A stretch of 28,378 nt of DNA, taken from positions 1 through 28,378 of the IMG/VR virus record IMGVR_UViG_3300030060_003274. The stretch is one strand, 5' to 3'. A program made the position numbers and the translations under genes. The DNA comes from a virus. Shown piece by piece: positions 20,853 to 28,378 of the stretch (position 1 is its first letter; each line of letters starts with the position of its first letter). The notes under the pieces were generated by a model that saw nothing but the letters and a program-made list of their open reading frames with translations, was not told where the DNA came from and did not search any database.

Positions 20853-21599
20853 AAGTTAGATTTATTACTCCCCACATCATTAAGTGAAATACCATTATCA
20901 AGGTATCAGAACTTTATTAAGACAAAAGAAGCATCGAATGACGATGAATTTATTGCACAAAAGATGATTCAGATTTTCTGTGGCATAGATTTAAAAGATG
21001 TAGGCAAGATAAAAATGAAGCACTTAAACGAACTAATAAACCACTTCACAAAAGTGTTTAGTGAAAAGCCAAAGCTTATTCGGCAGTTTAAAATTAAAGA
21101 TATTGAATTCGGCTTCATACCAAAGCTTGACGAAATTACATTTGGGGAATATGTGGATTTAGAACATCACTTACAAAATTGGAAAACATACCATAAAGCG
21201 ATGGCAGTTATGTACCGACCAATCAAAGAAAAACACGGAAACACATACACGATTGTAGACTACGAACCTAACGAAGATATGCAAGACCTAATGAAGTTTG
21301 CGCCTTTAGATGTAGCAATTAGTTCAAGTGTTTTTTTTTGGACTTTAGGAAGCGAATTACTGAATCTTACAATCAACTATTTACAGAAAGAACTGACGAT
21401 GATGACTTCCAGCAGTATAGCGAAAGACAAAACTTTAGCAAACAATGGGGATGGTATAATTCAATCTATGCACTCGCTAAAGGAGATGTTACCAGATTTG
21501 ACGAAGTTACAAGCTACCGACTTACTAAATGTCTTACCTATCTCACATTCGAAAAGCAAAAAAACCAAATCGAAGCAAACGAACTTAAACAACAAATGA
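20850..21599 (+). CDS. Tail assembly chaperone, zero-frame product
   Basis: A 249-aa protein in the G/GT position, before the tail completion and tape-measure genes. Residues 1 to about 160 form the common N-terminal part (ISLSRYQNFIKTKEAS-like opening, HLNELINHFTKVF, IPKLDEITFGEYVDLEHHL). After the nine-T run at 21331 the zero frame continues with WTLGSELLNLTINYLQKEL, DKTLANNGDGIIQSMHSLKEML and a low-complexity Lys-rich end. From memory, the NGDGI-type segment is conserved in Bacteroidota tail chaperones, so this frame is real. A second frame overlaps it (see the next entry). Confidence 0.78.
   Translation: MKLDLLLPTSLSEIPLSRYQNFIKTKEASNDDEFIAQKMIQIFCGIDLKDVGKIKMKHLNELINHFTKVFSEKPKLIRQFKIKDIEFGFIPKLDEITFGEYVDLEHHLQNWKTYHKAMAVMYRPIKEKHGNTYTIVDYEPNEDMQDLMKFAPLDVAISSSVFFWTLGSELLNLTINYLQKELTMMTSSSIAKDKTLANNGDGIIQSMHSLKEMLPDLTKLQATDLLNVLPISHSKSKKTKSKQTNLNNK
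21331..21339 (+). promoter_or_regulatory. Nine-T slippery site for -1 frameshift
   Basis: Zero-frame codons are GTT TTT TTT TGG at 21330-21341. Any -1 slip on the T run keeps pairing and moves ribosomes into the frame that starts at TTG 21338 and stays open to 21607. A homopolymer of this kind in a tail chaperone gene fits programmed frameshifting. Confidence 0.65.
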
Positions 21600-21607
21600 G
21601 AAGATGA
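21338..21607 (+). CDS. Alternative C-terminus of the tail chaperone via -1 frameshift
   Basis: An 89-codon open frame in the -1 register, overlapping the zero-frame gene almost completely. It has no ATG except near its end, so it is reached by frameshift at the T run; the joined product would be about 252 aa. Its sequence is not random: SKQWGWYNSIYALAKGDVTRFDEVT and LTFEKQKNQIEANELKQQ match, from memory, a conserved WGWY...LAKGD element downstream of tail chaperones in Bacteroidota phages. Its stop overlaps the next gene's start (ATGA at 21604), which the zero frame does not. A TTG start at 21338 is an alternative. Both frames therefore appear to be coding. Confidence 0.7.
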   Translation: MDFRKRITESYNQLFTERTDDDDFQQYSERQNFSKQWGWYNSIYALAKGDVTRFDEVTSYRLTKCLTYLTFEKQKNQIEANELKQQMRR

Positions 21608-22056
21608 ATTATTTTGATATTATAGACAAACTAAAAGCACACTTTGATGCAGACGAATTAGTAAACACCGTTACACAAGGCGATATATTCGAAGTGGACT
21701 TATCAAAGCAAACTATCTTTCCGTTGGTTCACTTGATTGTAAACACGGCAACCTTTGAAGAAAACGTAATAAGATACAACATTAGCATTTTAGCAATGGA
21801 TATTGTGGACATAACAAAAGACGAAACCACAAGCAAGTTTGATGGCAACGATAACGAACTATACATAATTAATACACAGTTAGCAGTTCTTAACAGGTGT
21901 TATGAGTTGTTAAGACGTGGCACACTATACACCGATGCTTTTCAAGTAGATGGCAACCCAAGTGCTGAATTTTTCACAGAAAGATTTGAAAACAAATTAG
22001 CTGGTGCAACTTTAACGGTTGACATTTTAGTAAGTAATTCTATGACTATTTGCTAA
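21604..22056 (+). CDS. Tail completion or terminator-like protein
   Basis: A 150-aa protein, alpha/beta, with an N-terminal helix (MNYFDIIDKLKAHFDADEL), a strand-rich core (FPLVHLIVNTATFEENVIRYNISILAMDIVDITKD) and a C-terminal strand (AGATLTVDILVSNSM). The layout and position between the chaperone and a gp10-like gene fit a tail terminator/completion protein. Both ends overlap neighbours (ATGA, TAATG). The specific family is not certain. Confidence 0.65.
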   Translation: MNYFDIIDKLKAHFDADELVNTVTQGDIFEVDLSKQTIFPLVHLIVNTATFEENVIRYNISILAMDIVDITKDETTSKFDGNDNELYIINTQLAVLNRCYELLRRGTLYTDAFQVDGNPSAEFFTERFENKLAGATLTVDILVSNSMTIC

Positions 22057-22640
22057 TGGCAGAATTTGAAAACATACAAGATTTACTAAACGACTTTAGA
22101 AGCAACGTTATTCGTGAAGCTAAACGAAACTTGTCTAAACGACACGACACAGGCAAGTTAAAGAATAGTTTAAAATCGTATGTTAAAGAATCTAAAAACA
22201 GTATTCAAATTAGCTTTGAGATGGATGAGTACGGCTTTTACCAAGACGAAGGTGTAAAGGGTGCAAATCCGAGCAAGGTGTCTCCTAACGCAAAAATAAA
22301 AGGTCAACAAGCACCAAATAGTCAGTATAGATTTGGTAGTGGCAAAAGCAAAGGCACTTTTAAAAGCTTTGCTAATAAAATGGCTAAATGGGCGCAGCGA
22401 AAAAACATACGCTTTAGAGATAAAAAAGGTCAATTTGCAAAAGGCGGATACAAATCAATGGGCTACATTATAGCAAGTAACATATACAATAGAGGTTTAA
22501 AACCAACACTATTTTTTACAAAGCCATTTGAAAAATACTACAAGCGACTGCCAGATGAATTGGTAGAAAAATACGGATTAGATATGGAAGAACTATTTAC
22601 ACAAATAACAGACGAAAACTTTAAAAGACTAAGCAAATGA
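22056..22640 (+). CDS. HK97 gp10-like tail/neck protein (tentative)
   Basis: A 194-aa basic protein. Residues 1-60 carry DTGKLKNSLKSYVKES, and the middle has WAQRKNIRFRDKKGQFAKGGYKSMGYIIASNIYNRGLKPTLFFTKPFEK, a pattern that recalls HK97 gp10 family proteins needed for head-tail joining. The ATG at 22056 overlaps the previous stop (TAATG) and is preferred to an in-frame TTG two codons upstream. Role in the neck or tail completion is inferred. Confidence 0.65.
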   Translation: MAEFENIQDLLNDFRSNVIREAKRNLSKRHDTGKLKNSLKSYVKESKNSIQISFEMDEYGFYQDEGVKGANPSKVSPNAKIKGQQAPNSQYRFGSGKSKGTFKSFANKMAKWAQRKNIRFRDKKGQFAKGGYKSMGYIIASNIYNRGLKPTLFFTKPFEKYYKRLPDELVEKYGLDMEELFTQITDENFKRLSK

Positions 22641-23725
22641 ATTTAGCACGATCACCATACATAGTAGAAATTGACGAAACCAATCAAACATCTACAAAAG
22701 TGAAGTTGTATTTATGGAATACAGGAAGCCAACCAGCATCACCACAATACACACTTGAAAAACTTATACCGTCTTCAAATATATCTGCTACATATTACAA
22801 TATATCTCCGTATGTCCGAGAGTATTTTACAATGGGTGGTTACGACTACGATACTGCAAATTTTTTCGACACGGCAACAAGTACAAACTATCTTGTAAAC
22901 TATCACATAGAAAAATTTAAAACTATTGGTGGGGTTGAATCGTCTGCTGGAACGGAAACAGGACAATTTGTAAACGGCTATAGTGAATATATGGAAGGGC
23001 AAAACACCGTCAAGCAAGATGTTCTTTTAGACGAAGGCACATATCTATATCACTACGATAGTTCGTTTAGTACAACGCAAAGAAACGCAATTGCTGGAAG
23101 CTTTGATGCAGATTTAGCAGTAGGCGAAAAAATAAGATACACTAATTTAAGCACAGGTGCAACGCAAGAATTTACAATAAGTGCTGCTGGTGTCAAAGTA
23201 TTTGGTCGTGTTTATACAGGCAACTTAGCGCACGGTAACAAGGTAGAAATGATTAATACAAGTTCTAATGTGGTTTGGACTGCTACGTTCAAGCCAGTAT
23301 GCGAACCAAAGTATAGCCCTATCGTAGTAGACTTTGTAAACAAGTATGGTAGTTGGTCGAGAATGTTCTTTATGAAAGTAAATAAACGAACAACCGCAGT
23401 TAAGAGCAACGAATATAAATTTAATCCTCAGACGTTGCCATATAGCCCAACAAGTGATGGTGGACAAATAAAGCAATTTAACAAAACAGGAAACGAAAGC
23501 ATTAAGCTAAATAGTGGCTTTGTAAATGATGGCTATGCAGAATACATACAACAATTAATGCTAAGCGAACACATTACGGTTTTAGATTTTGACACAAACA
23601 CGAATGCTTTACCAGCTAAAGTCAAAACACAATCACTTGTAAAGCAAACAGGATTAAATGACGGAACTATGAACTACACACTTGACTTTGATTTTGCTTT
23701 TGATCTTATAAACAACGTAACATAA
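22637..23725 (+). CDS. Tail structural protein of unknown exact role (362 aa)
   Basis: Overlaps the upstream gene by ATGA and the next by TAATG. Beta-rich throughout (YIVEIDETNQTSTKVKLYLW, YTLEKLIPSSNISATYYNI, VKVFGRVYTGNLAHGNKVEM). YSPIVVDFVNKYGSWSRMFFMKVNKRTT is a conserved-looking segment, recalled from Bacteroidota phage tail proteins. No enzyme motif or membrane segment. It precedes the largest tail protein gene, so a tail-tip or distal-tail role is likely; I do not recognise a named family. Confidence 0.68.
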   Translation: MNLARSPYIVEIDETNQTSTKVKLYLWNTGSQPASPQYTLEKLIPSSNISATYYNISPYVREYFTMGGYDYDTANFFDTATSTNYLVNYHIEKFKTIGGVESSAGTETGQFVNGYSEYMEGQNTVKQDVLLDEGTYLYHYDSSFSTTQRNAIAGSFDADLAVGEKIRYTNLSTGATQEFTISAAGVKVFGRVYTGNLAHGNKVEMINTSSNVVWTATFKPVCEPKYSPIVVDFVNKYGSWSRMFFMKVNKRTTAVKSNEYKFNPQTLPYSPTSDGGQIKQFNKTGNESIKLNSGFVNDGYAEYIQQLMLSEHITVLDFDTNTNALPAKVKTQSLVKQTGLNDGTMNYTLDFDFAFDLINNVT

Positions 23726-26130
23726 TGAGAGGAGTTTCTATTTACATAGAAGGTGTTAAATTAGATTTGTTTGATGACGAACAAATAAATGTAACATCTA
23801 TACAACAAAACGTACAAGATATAAGCAAAGTATTTACCGACTTTAGTCAATCGTTTTCTTGTCCAGCTACACCAAACAACAACCAAGTATTTGAACACTT
23901 TTACCAAAACGATGTAAACGCAACTATTGATTTTAACGTAAGGCGTGAGGCATTAATTGAAATAGATTTAACTACATTTAGAAGAGGTAAAATAAGCTTG
24001 GAAAAAACGGAAGTAAAAAACAACGAACCGTATAGCTACCAAATTACATTCTATGGTGACGTAGCAAGTTTAAAAGATACGTTTGGCGATTCTAAACTGG
24101 CAGACATTAGCACATTGAGCAGTACGGATATGTCATACACATTTGCACAAGTAAGCCAAAGAATAACAGACGATGCTACAGAGTATCCGATTCGTTTTCC
24201 TTTAATAGTTGGCAGAAACTTAACTTATGGCGATACTGGAAGCACGGACATTAACCCAAGTACGGGTAGTGGTTCTATACTTTATAACGAGTTGTTTCCA
24301 GCACTTGCAGTATATCAAATATTCAACGCACTACAAACACACTATAGTATTACTTTTAATGGTAGCTTTTTATCAAGCGAAAGATTTAGAAGGGCTTTTT
24401 TGTATTGCCAAAATGCCGAAACTTTTACTTTTAACACAAAACCTTTGTTAATGGATATAGTGGGTGCAACGGCATTTGCATTTAACAATAATACTTCTTT
24501 ACTTGCAGCAGATTATTTTAGTATACCAAACGACACTTTAACAATAAGCGAAGTAGTACCATCCGTAACTTTTCCAACGGTCACTTCAGCAGGTGGCACA
24601 TACTTCAATACGCAACACATAATAAATTTAACTTTAAACAATGCAACGGCTGGTGTAGATGCATTTATTGATGTTTACGAAAACGACCAATTAATACAGA
24701 CCTACGATGTTAGCAGTAGTTCTGCATTGTCAATAGTTAGGGGTAATGACAACCTAAACACAAGGGTTTTTAAGTTTTTTATTCGTTCTACTGCACCGAT
24801 GACAGGACAATTTCAAATATTGTACCGACAAAAAACACTATACACTTACGGAGTTGCACAATTAGAAACTTTAGAAAATCAATTTACAGGTAGTGGTTCA
24901 ATATCTACTACATCAACTTTAAGCGTGTTGAATTACTTGCCAGATATGAAGGTAGTAGACTTTTTTAAAGGCATTTTACAGATGTTTAATTTAACTTGTT
25001 ACGGTACTGCTAAAGACGTATATCAAATCGAACCATTAGACGATTGGTATCAAAAAGGTGCTATTGTAGACATCACAGAATACACCGATATTAAAAGCAT
25101 TAAAATAGACCGTTTAAAGCTATACAAAAATATAAGCTTTTCATATCAAGAAAGTGAGTGCGCAACAAACGAAGCGTTTAGAGATATAACAGGTGGTCGT
25201 GACTACGGAAACACAAGCCAACTATATGAGTATGACGGTGGCGAATATAAGATAGATTTGCCTTTCGAGAATATGATGATGCAAAAGTTCGAAAACACGG
25301 ACTTACAAATAGGCGAAAGATTAAACACAGACATACAAACATACACACCAAAACCTATGATTATGTATGCTTACGACACTACAAGCGCACAATGGCGTTT
25401 TAACGATGGTAGTAGCGTAACTGATATGACTACATACATACCGTTTGGTCAAGACTTACGTTTAGGCACAAGCGACTTTACACTAAACTTTAACGCTGAC
25501 ATTAGTACATTTCTTTTAGAACCTGTAGCAAACACTTTGTTTGCAGTTTACTATGCACCGTATTTATTAAATCTTTACAATCTTAAAAACAGAAAAACTA
25601 ACGTAAAGACGAACTTACCTATTAGTTTACTTACAGGACTACAACTAAACGACCGTGTTATAATTCGTGATAAGCGATATATGATTGAATCAATGAAAAG
25701 CAACCTAAACACAGGTGACGTTGATTTAGTTTTAATTAACGACTTTAGAGAACTTATTGCAGATGGTGGAGTCATACCAGAAATAATAGTGCCAGATAAT
25801 AGCGCACAATGTTTGAACATAGATATATTATTCCCTAACGATGCAGTAAGTGCTACGGTAACAACAACGACTGCTGGAGTAACAATTACACCAAGTACAC
25901 TAACAAGCGAAGGTAGAACGAGAGTTTGTTTACCTGTTAATACTGCTACTGACTTAATCGTAACGGAAGACGGAACTGATAACATAACAGATGAAAACGC
26001 TGGTAGTATCGCAACTAAACAACTAAGAACAGAAGGTGCAAATGACACGGTAATTATCTTGGTGGTTACTTACACGTTTAGCAATGGCACAACGGCAGCA
26101 AATCAACTATTTATACAACAACAAGGCTAA
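23725..26130 (+). CDS. Large tail-tip protein (distal tail/baseplate hub-like)
   Basis: An 801-aa, mainly beta protein and the largest gene in the window. The N-terminus (VSIYIEGVKLDLFDDEQINVT, FTDFSQSFSCPATPNNNQVFEHFY) is recalled from tail-tip proteins of Bacteroidota siphoviruses. The central part has LPDMKVVDFFKGILQMFNLTCY and ITGGRDYGNTSQLYEYDGGEYKIDLPF, reminiscent of hub domains, and the last 120 residues resemble small Ig-like or fibronectin-like modules (VSATVTTTTAGVTITPSTL). It probably forms the tail tip and presents the receptor-binding machinery. Exact equivalence to Dit or Tal is not established. Confidence 0.7.
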   Translation: MRGVSIYIEGVKLDLFDDEQINVTSIQQNVQDISKVFTDFSQSFSCPATPNNNQVFEHFYQNDVNATIDFNVRREALIEIDLTTFRRGKISLEKTEVKNNEPYSYQITFYGDVASLKDTFGDSKLADISTLSSTDMSYTFAQVSQRITDDATEYPIRFPLIVGRNLTYGDTGSTDINPSTGSGSILYNELFPALAVYQIFNALQTHYSITFNGSFLSSERFRRAFLYCQNAETFTFNTKPLLMDIVGATAFAFNNNTSLLAADYFSIPNDTLTISEVVPSVTFPTVTSAGGTYFNTQHIINLTLNNATAGVDAFIDVYENDQLIQTYDVSSSSALSIVRGNDNLNTRVFKFFIRSTAPMTGQFQILYRQKTLYTYGVAQLETLENQFTGSGSISTTSTLSVLNYLPDMKVVDFFKGILQMFNLTCYGTAKDVYQIEPLDDWYQKGAIVDITEYTDIKSIKIDRLKLYKNISFSYQESECATNEAFRDITGGRDYGNTSQLYEYDGGEYKIDLPFENMMMQKFENTDLQIGERLNTDIQTYTPKPMIMYAYDTTSAQWRFNDGSSVTDMTTYIPFGQDLRLGTSDFTLNFNADISTFLLEPVANTLFAVYYAPYLLNLYNLKNRKTNVKTNLPISLLTGLQLNDRVIIRDKRYMIESMKSNLNTGDVDLVLINDFRELIADGGVIPEIIVPDNSAQCLNIDILFPNDAVSATVTTTTAGVTITPSTLTSEGRTRVCLPVNTATDLIVTEDGTDNITDENAGSIATKQLRTEGANDTVIILVVTYTFSNGTTAANQLFIQQQG

Positions 26131-26315
26131 TGTTAAAACACATAATAGATTTACTACAGATAGACGAATTTTACGAAGGTAGTCACGATGTACAAATAGC
26201 TAAAGGCTTATACAATTTTGAGAAAGGAGTTAAAGGAATATACAAGCAAAAGAAAAGAATGCAAATATTAAAGCAAAAAAATTCAGAGAATCTCAAAAAA
26301 ATTAAAAAGCTATGA
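26130..26315 (+). CDS. Small basic protein before the tape measure (61 aa)
   Basis: Starts within TAATG of the previous stop and its own stop overlaps the tape measure start (ATGA). N-terminal MLKHIIDLLQIDEFYEGSHDVQIAKGLYNFEKG is followed by a Lys-rich helix (KQKKRMQILKQKNSENLKKIKKL). No known motif. It may help tail assembly or tape measure folding, by position only. Confidence 0.62.
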   Translation: MLKHIIDLLQIDEFYEGSHDVQIAKGLYNFEKGVKGIYKQKKRMQILKQKNSENLKKIKKL

Positions 26316-28180
26316 GTGTAAAAAAGACTATTGACATAGAAGTAACGCTGGAAAATGGCGACAAGGTTATAAAGCAATTTGAAGATTTAGGCAATGGAGT
26401 TTTAAAATTAGCAGATAGTTCAGATAAACTTGAAGCAAGTTTTGAAGAAGTGTATAATGGTATGCAACCATTAACTACGAGAATGGGCGAAGCTGAAGAC
26501 CGTCTTTATGAGTTGGCACTTGCTGGAGATACTACTTCTAAAGAATATCAAGAACTCTTAACTAAAGTAGGAGAATATCGCAAAGTTCAAATACAAACAG
26601 ATTTAGCAGTAGACCAAGCAGCGACTACATTTAGTCAAAAATTAGGTACTGCTTTAGGTGGTGCAACAAGTGGCTTCGCAGCAGTTCAAGGGGTAATGGC
26701 TTTGACAGGTGGCGAATCGGAAGCACTTGAAAAATCACTATTAAAAGTTCAAGGTGCTTTAGCTTTTCAACAAGGTATACAAGGTGTTATTGATTATAGT
26801 AAGTCAGTTGGTTTAGCTGGTAAAGCAACGCAGTTATGGACTATTGCCGTAGGTGGCACAACAGGTGCTATGAAGTTATTAAGACTGGCGTTAATAAGTA
26901 CAGGTATTGGTGCTTTAGTTGTTTTATTAGGTACACTAATTGCCAATCAAGATAAAGTATCTAAAGGCGCAAAAGGTGTAGTAAAAGCGACAGATGAAAT
27001 GAGTTTTGGTATGCGTTTACTTTTAGCACCGATTGTTGCCGTTGTTGAAGCGTATAAAGCCTTAAGAAAAGCAGCACAATTTTTAGGTTTGGTAGAGACC
27101 GAAGAACAAGAAAAAACAAGACTTCGTGCAGAAGAAAAAAAGAGGTTGTATAAAGAAGAACGTGATGAAATAGAAAGAACTATAACAAGTATTAACAGAT
27201 TAAACAACCGTAGAAATGAAGGTTTAGAAAAACGAATTAGATTACTTCAAGCTGCTGGTAAAGAAACACGGAAAATAGAACGTCAAATATTAATAAATAA
27301 TATAAAAAACGAAGCTGAAATTCTTAAAGAAAAGGCAAAATCGGTAGAAGCAGCAAAAAAATTAGGTTTCTTGCAATTAAATAATGCTAAGGCAGTATTA
27401 ATTGGACAAATGAAAATACTAAAAGATGCAGAGTTTGAGTTAAGAGTATTTGATACAGAAAGTGCAAGGATAAGAAGGGAAAACGCAGCTAAAGAAGAAC
27501 AAGAAGAAAAAATAGAATTTGATGGCAAAATTGAACGGCTACAAATACAAGCAGCAACAGAGGTAAGTATTGACAAAGAGAAAAACGAACAAATAGCAAA
27601 AAACGCAGAAGAAGCCAGAGAAAGACAAAAAGCAGCTGCTCAATCATTAGCAGATACTGAAAAAGCTATACAAGATGCGAGAATGGCAAACATTGAAGCT
27701 GGTATTTCATTGTTTAAAGATTTAGCTGGTGAAAACAACAAGCTACAAGCTTTGGCAATAGCAGCCGAAAGCGCAGTATCAATAGCGAAAACTATAATAG
27801 CAACACAAGCAGCAAACGCAGCAGCAACTGCACAGGGAACGGCTTTAGCAATAACGACAGGTGGCGCATCGGTAGCAGCGGCAGCGGCACTTGTCACGCA
27901 AAACAATATAGCCGCTGGTATATCTATTGCAGCGCAAATAGCAGCAGCAGCAAAAGGAATAAGTGCTTTAGGTGGTGGCGCATCACCAGCGTCTGGTGGT
28001 AGTTTAGGTGGCGATTCTGGTGGTGGTGGACAAGCACCAAGTTTTAACGTAGTAGGTGATAGTGGCATAAATCAATTAGCACAATTACAACAAGCACCTG
28101 TACAAGCATTTGTAGTTAGTGGCGAAGTAACTACAAGCCAAGCTTTAGATAGAAACAGAGTAGAAAATGCAACACTATAA
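26312..28180 (+). CDS. Tail tape measure protein
   Basis: A 622-aa protein with the typical composition: an N-terminal helical region, a hydrophobic stretch at about 184-211 (GAMKLLRLALISTGIGALVVLLGTLIAN), a long coiled coil (about 255-460) of Glu/Lys/Ala residues, an Ala-rich helix (about 470-550) and a Gly/Ser-rich segment (GGGASPASGGSLGGDSGGGGQ region). At about 0.15 nm per residue the tail would be roughly 90 nm, typical of a short siphovirus tail. It is the last gene before the junction and is followed by the late start motif. Confidence 0.88.
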   Translation: MSVKKTIDIEVTLENGDKVIKQFEDLGNGVLKLADSSDKLEASFEEVYNGMQPLTTRMGEAEDRLYELALAGDTTSKEYQELLTKVGEYRKVQIQTDLAVDQAATTFSQKLGTALGGATSGFAAVQGVMALTGGESEALEKSLLKVQGALAFQQGIQGVIDYSKSVGLAGKATQLWTIAVGGTTGAMKLLRLALISTGIGALVVLLGTLIANQDKVSKGAKGVVKATDEMSFGMRLLLAPIVAVVEAYKALRKAAQFLGLVETEEQEKTRLRAEEKKRLYKEERDEIERTITSINRLNNRRNEGLEKRIRLLQAAGKETRKIERQILINNIKNEAEILKEKAKSVEAAKKLGFLQLNNAKAVLIGQMKILKDAEFELRVFDTESARIRRENAAKEEQEEKIEFDGKIERLQIQAATEVSIDKEKNEQIAKNAEEARERQKAAAQSLADTEKAIQDARMANIEAGISLFKDLAGENNKLQALAIAAESAVSIAKTIIATQAANAAATAQGTALAITTGGASVAAAAALVTQNNIAAGISIAAQIAAAAKGISALGGGASPASGGSLGGDSGGGGQAPSFNVVGDSGINQLAQLQQAPVQAFVVSGEVTTSQALDRNRVENATL

Positions 28181-28187
28181 ACAAATA

Positions 28188-28204
28188 AAAGTTATTATAA
28201 TATG
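28188..28204 (+). promoter_or_regulatory. Late start motif, copy 3
   Basis: AAAGTTATTATAATATG, ending in the start codon of the maturation protease. It lies in the 21-bp gap after the tape measure gene. Its spacing to the ATG is identical to the copies at 1651 and 20836. Confidence 0.5.
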
Positions 28205-28378
28205 AGGATAGTTGAATTGATCATAGACGAATCAGACGAGCAAAGTGGAATTGAAGCCGTTTCGCTTGTTGAAACACCAGCAATAGAAGAAAACTTTATT
28301 GCACTAAACAAACAACAAATACTACTTAAAGAAGTAGACAAAGAAAAGCGCATACTTATGGGTGCTGCTTTAGTGCCA
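28202..28378 (+). CDS. XkdF-like prohead maturation protease, 5' part
   Basis: The first 59 codons of the gene completed at 1-1485. The N-terminus MRIVELIIDESDEQSGIEAV, SLVETPAIEENFIAL is typical of XkdF-like proteases, which begin with a strand and a PAIE motif. The reading frame continues without change across the junction; codons from 28280 onward duplicate those from base 1. The last base of the window changes CCT to CCA at the same proline codon, so the difference between the two copies is synonymous. Confidence 0.85.
   Translation, partial: MRIVELIIDESDEQSGIEAVSLVETPAIEENFIALNKQQILLKEVDKEKRILMGAALVP
28280..28377. repeat. Terminal direct repeat, right copy
   Basis: Identical to bases 1-98 in the same orientation. 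It shows that the window closes into a circle; one of the two copies should be removed to give the unit genome. The base after the repeat (28378) differs from base 99 and lies in the third position of a proline codon. Confidence 0.95.

Noticed and set aside
25575-26048. 157-codon minus-strand frame
   Set aside because: Overlaps the large tail-tip gene entirely, low-complexity Ser/Val composition, no neighbouring minus-strand genes.
27640-28068. Ala/Pro-rich minus-strand frame
   Set aside because: Shadow of the Ala/Gly-rich end of the tape measure gene.
1-28378. CRISPR array, insertion sequence or prophage repressor-integrase region
   Set aside because: No regularly spaced repeats, no transposase motif, no integrase catalytic motif and no CI/Xre-like protein were seen.

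Overview
The window looks like an essentially complete, circularly closing genome of a tailed phage (siphovirus-like) of a Bacteroidota host, most likely Flavobacteriales. The first 98 bases recur exactly at 28280-28377, so the unit is about 28,279 bp, and the gene starting at 28202 runs across the junction into position 1. A Bacteroidota host is suggested by the AT-rich, A-heavy coding strand, A-rich start contexts with almost no Shine-Dalgarno sequences, TAnnTTTG promoter boxes, and protein families I know mainly from flavobacterial and other Bacteroidota phages. Every protein gene is on the + strand; the only minus-strand candidate is a tRNA-like element.

Layout, following the circle: (i) 28202->8868, head, connector and receptor-binding genes: XkdF-like maturation protease, a Cys-rich small protein, a coiled-coil protein, an acidic scaffold, major capsid, tail tube, portal with a Mu-F-like tail, connector, fibre-like protein and LamG lectin. 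(ii) 8868-11165, lysis genes: small membrane protein, holin, zinc amidase, a one-protein (u-)spanin candidate and a metallophosphoesterase. (iii) 11166-16988, early genes: seven small ORFs, a DnaA-domain-IV-like protein, a replication-initiation-like protein, a RecA/DnaB-fold ATPase, NinG, ERF annealase, YqaJ-type nuclease, a ribbon-helix-helix protein and a small protein with an SSB-like acidic tip. (iv) 17042-19262, regulation and DNA modification: a sigma-factor-like protein, a Cys-containing conserved protein, a ParB-domain protein and a Mom-like DNA modification protein. (v) 19345-28180, packaging and tail: small and large terminase, a tail-assembly chaperone with a frameshift arrangement, tail completion proteins, two large tail-tip proteins and a tape measure.

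How it works together: the replication genes lack a polymerase and probably recruit host enzymes through the DnaA-like and helicase-like proteins, while ERF, YqaJ and NinG form a single-strand-annealing recombination set. No integrase or Xre/CI-like repressor is visible, so a lytic life style is favoured. Two kinds of start signal are seen: host-like TAnnTTTG boxes before early genes, and a different AT-rich motif (AAAGTTATTATA) directly abutting four late start codons. The phage sigma-like protein is an obvious candidate to connect the two.

Most unusual points: two C-termini encoded by the same ~260 bp in two frames after a nine-T slippery run in the chaperone gene; a short leader with pseudoknot topology and a terminator before the gene at 13073; the late-start motif; an antisense tRNA-like element overlapping the end of the Mom-like gene; and a compact lysis cassette with a u-spanin candidate. 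Family names rest on motifs I recognise by eye; no search was run.
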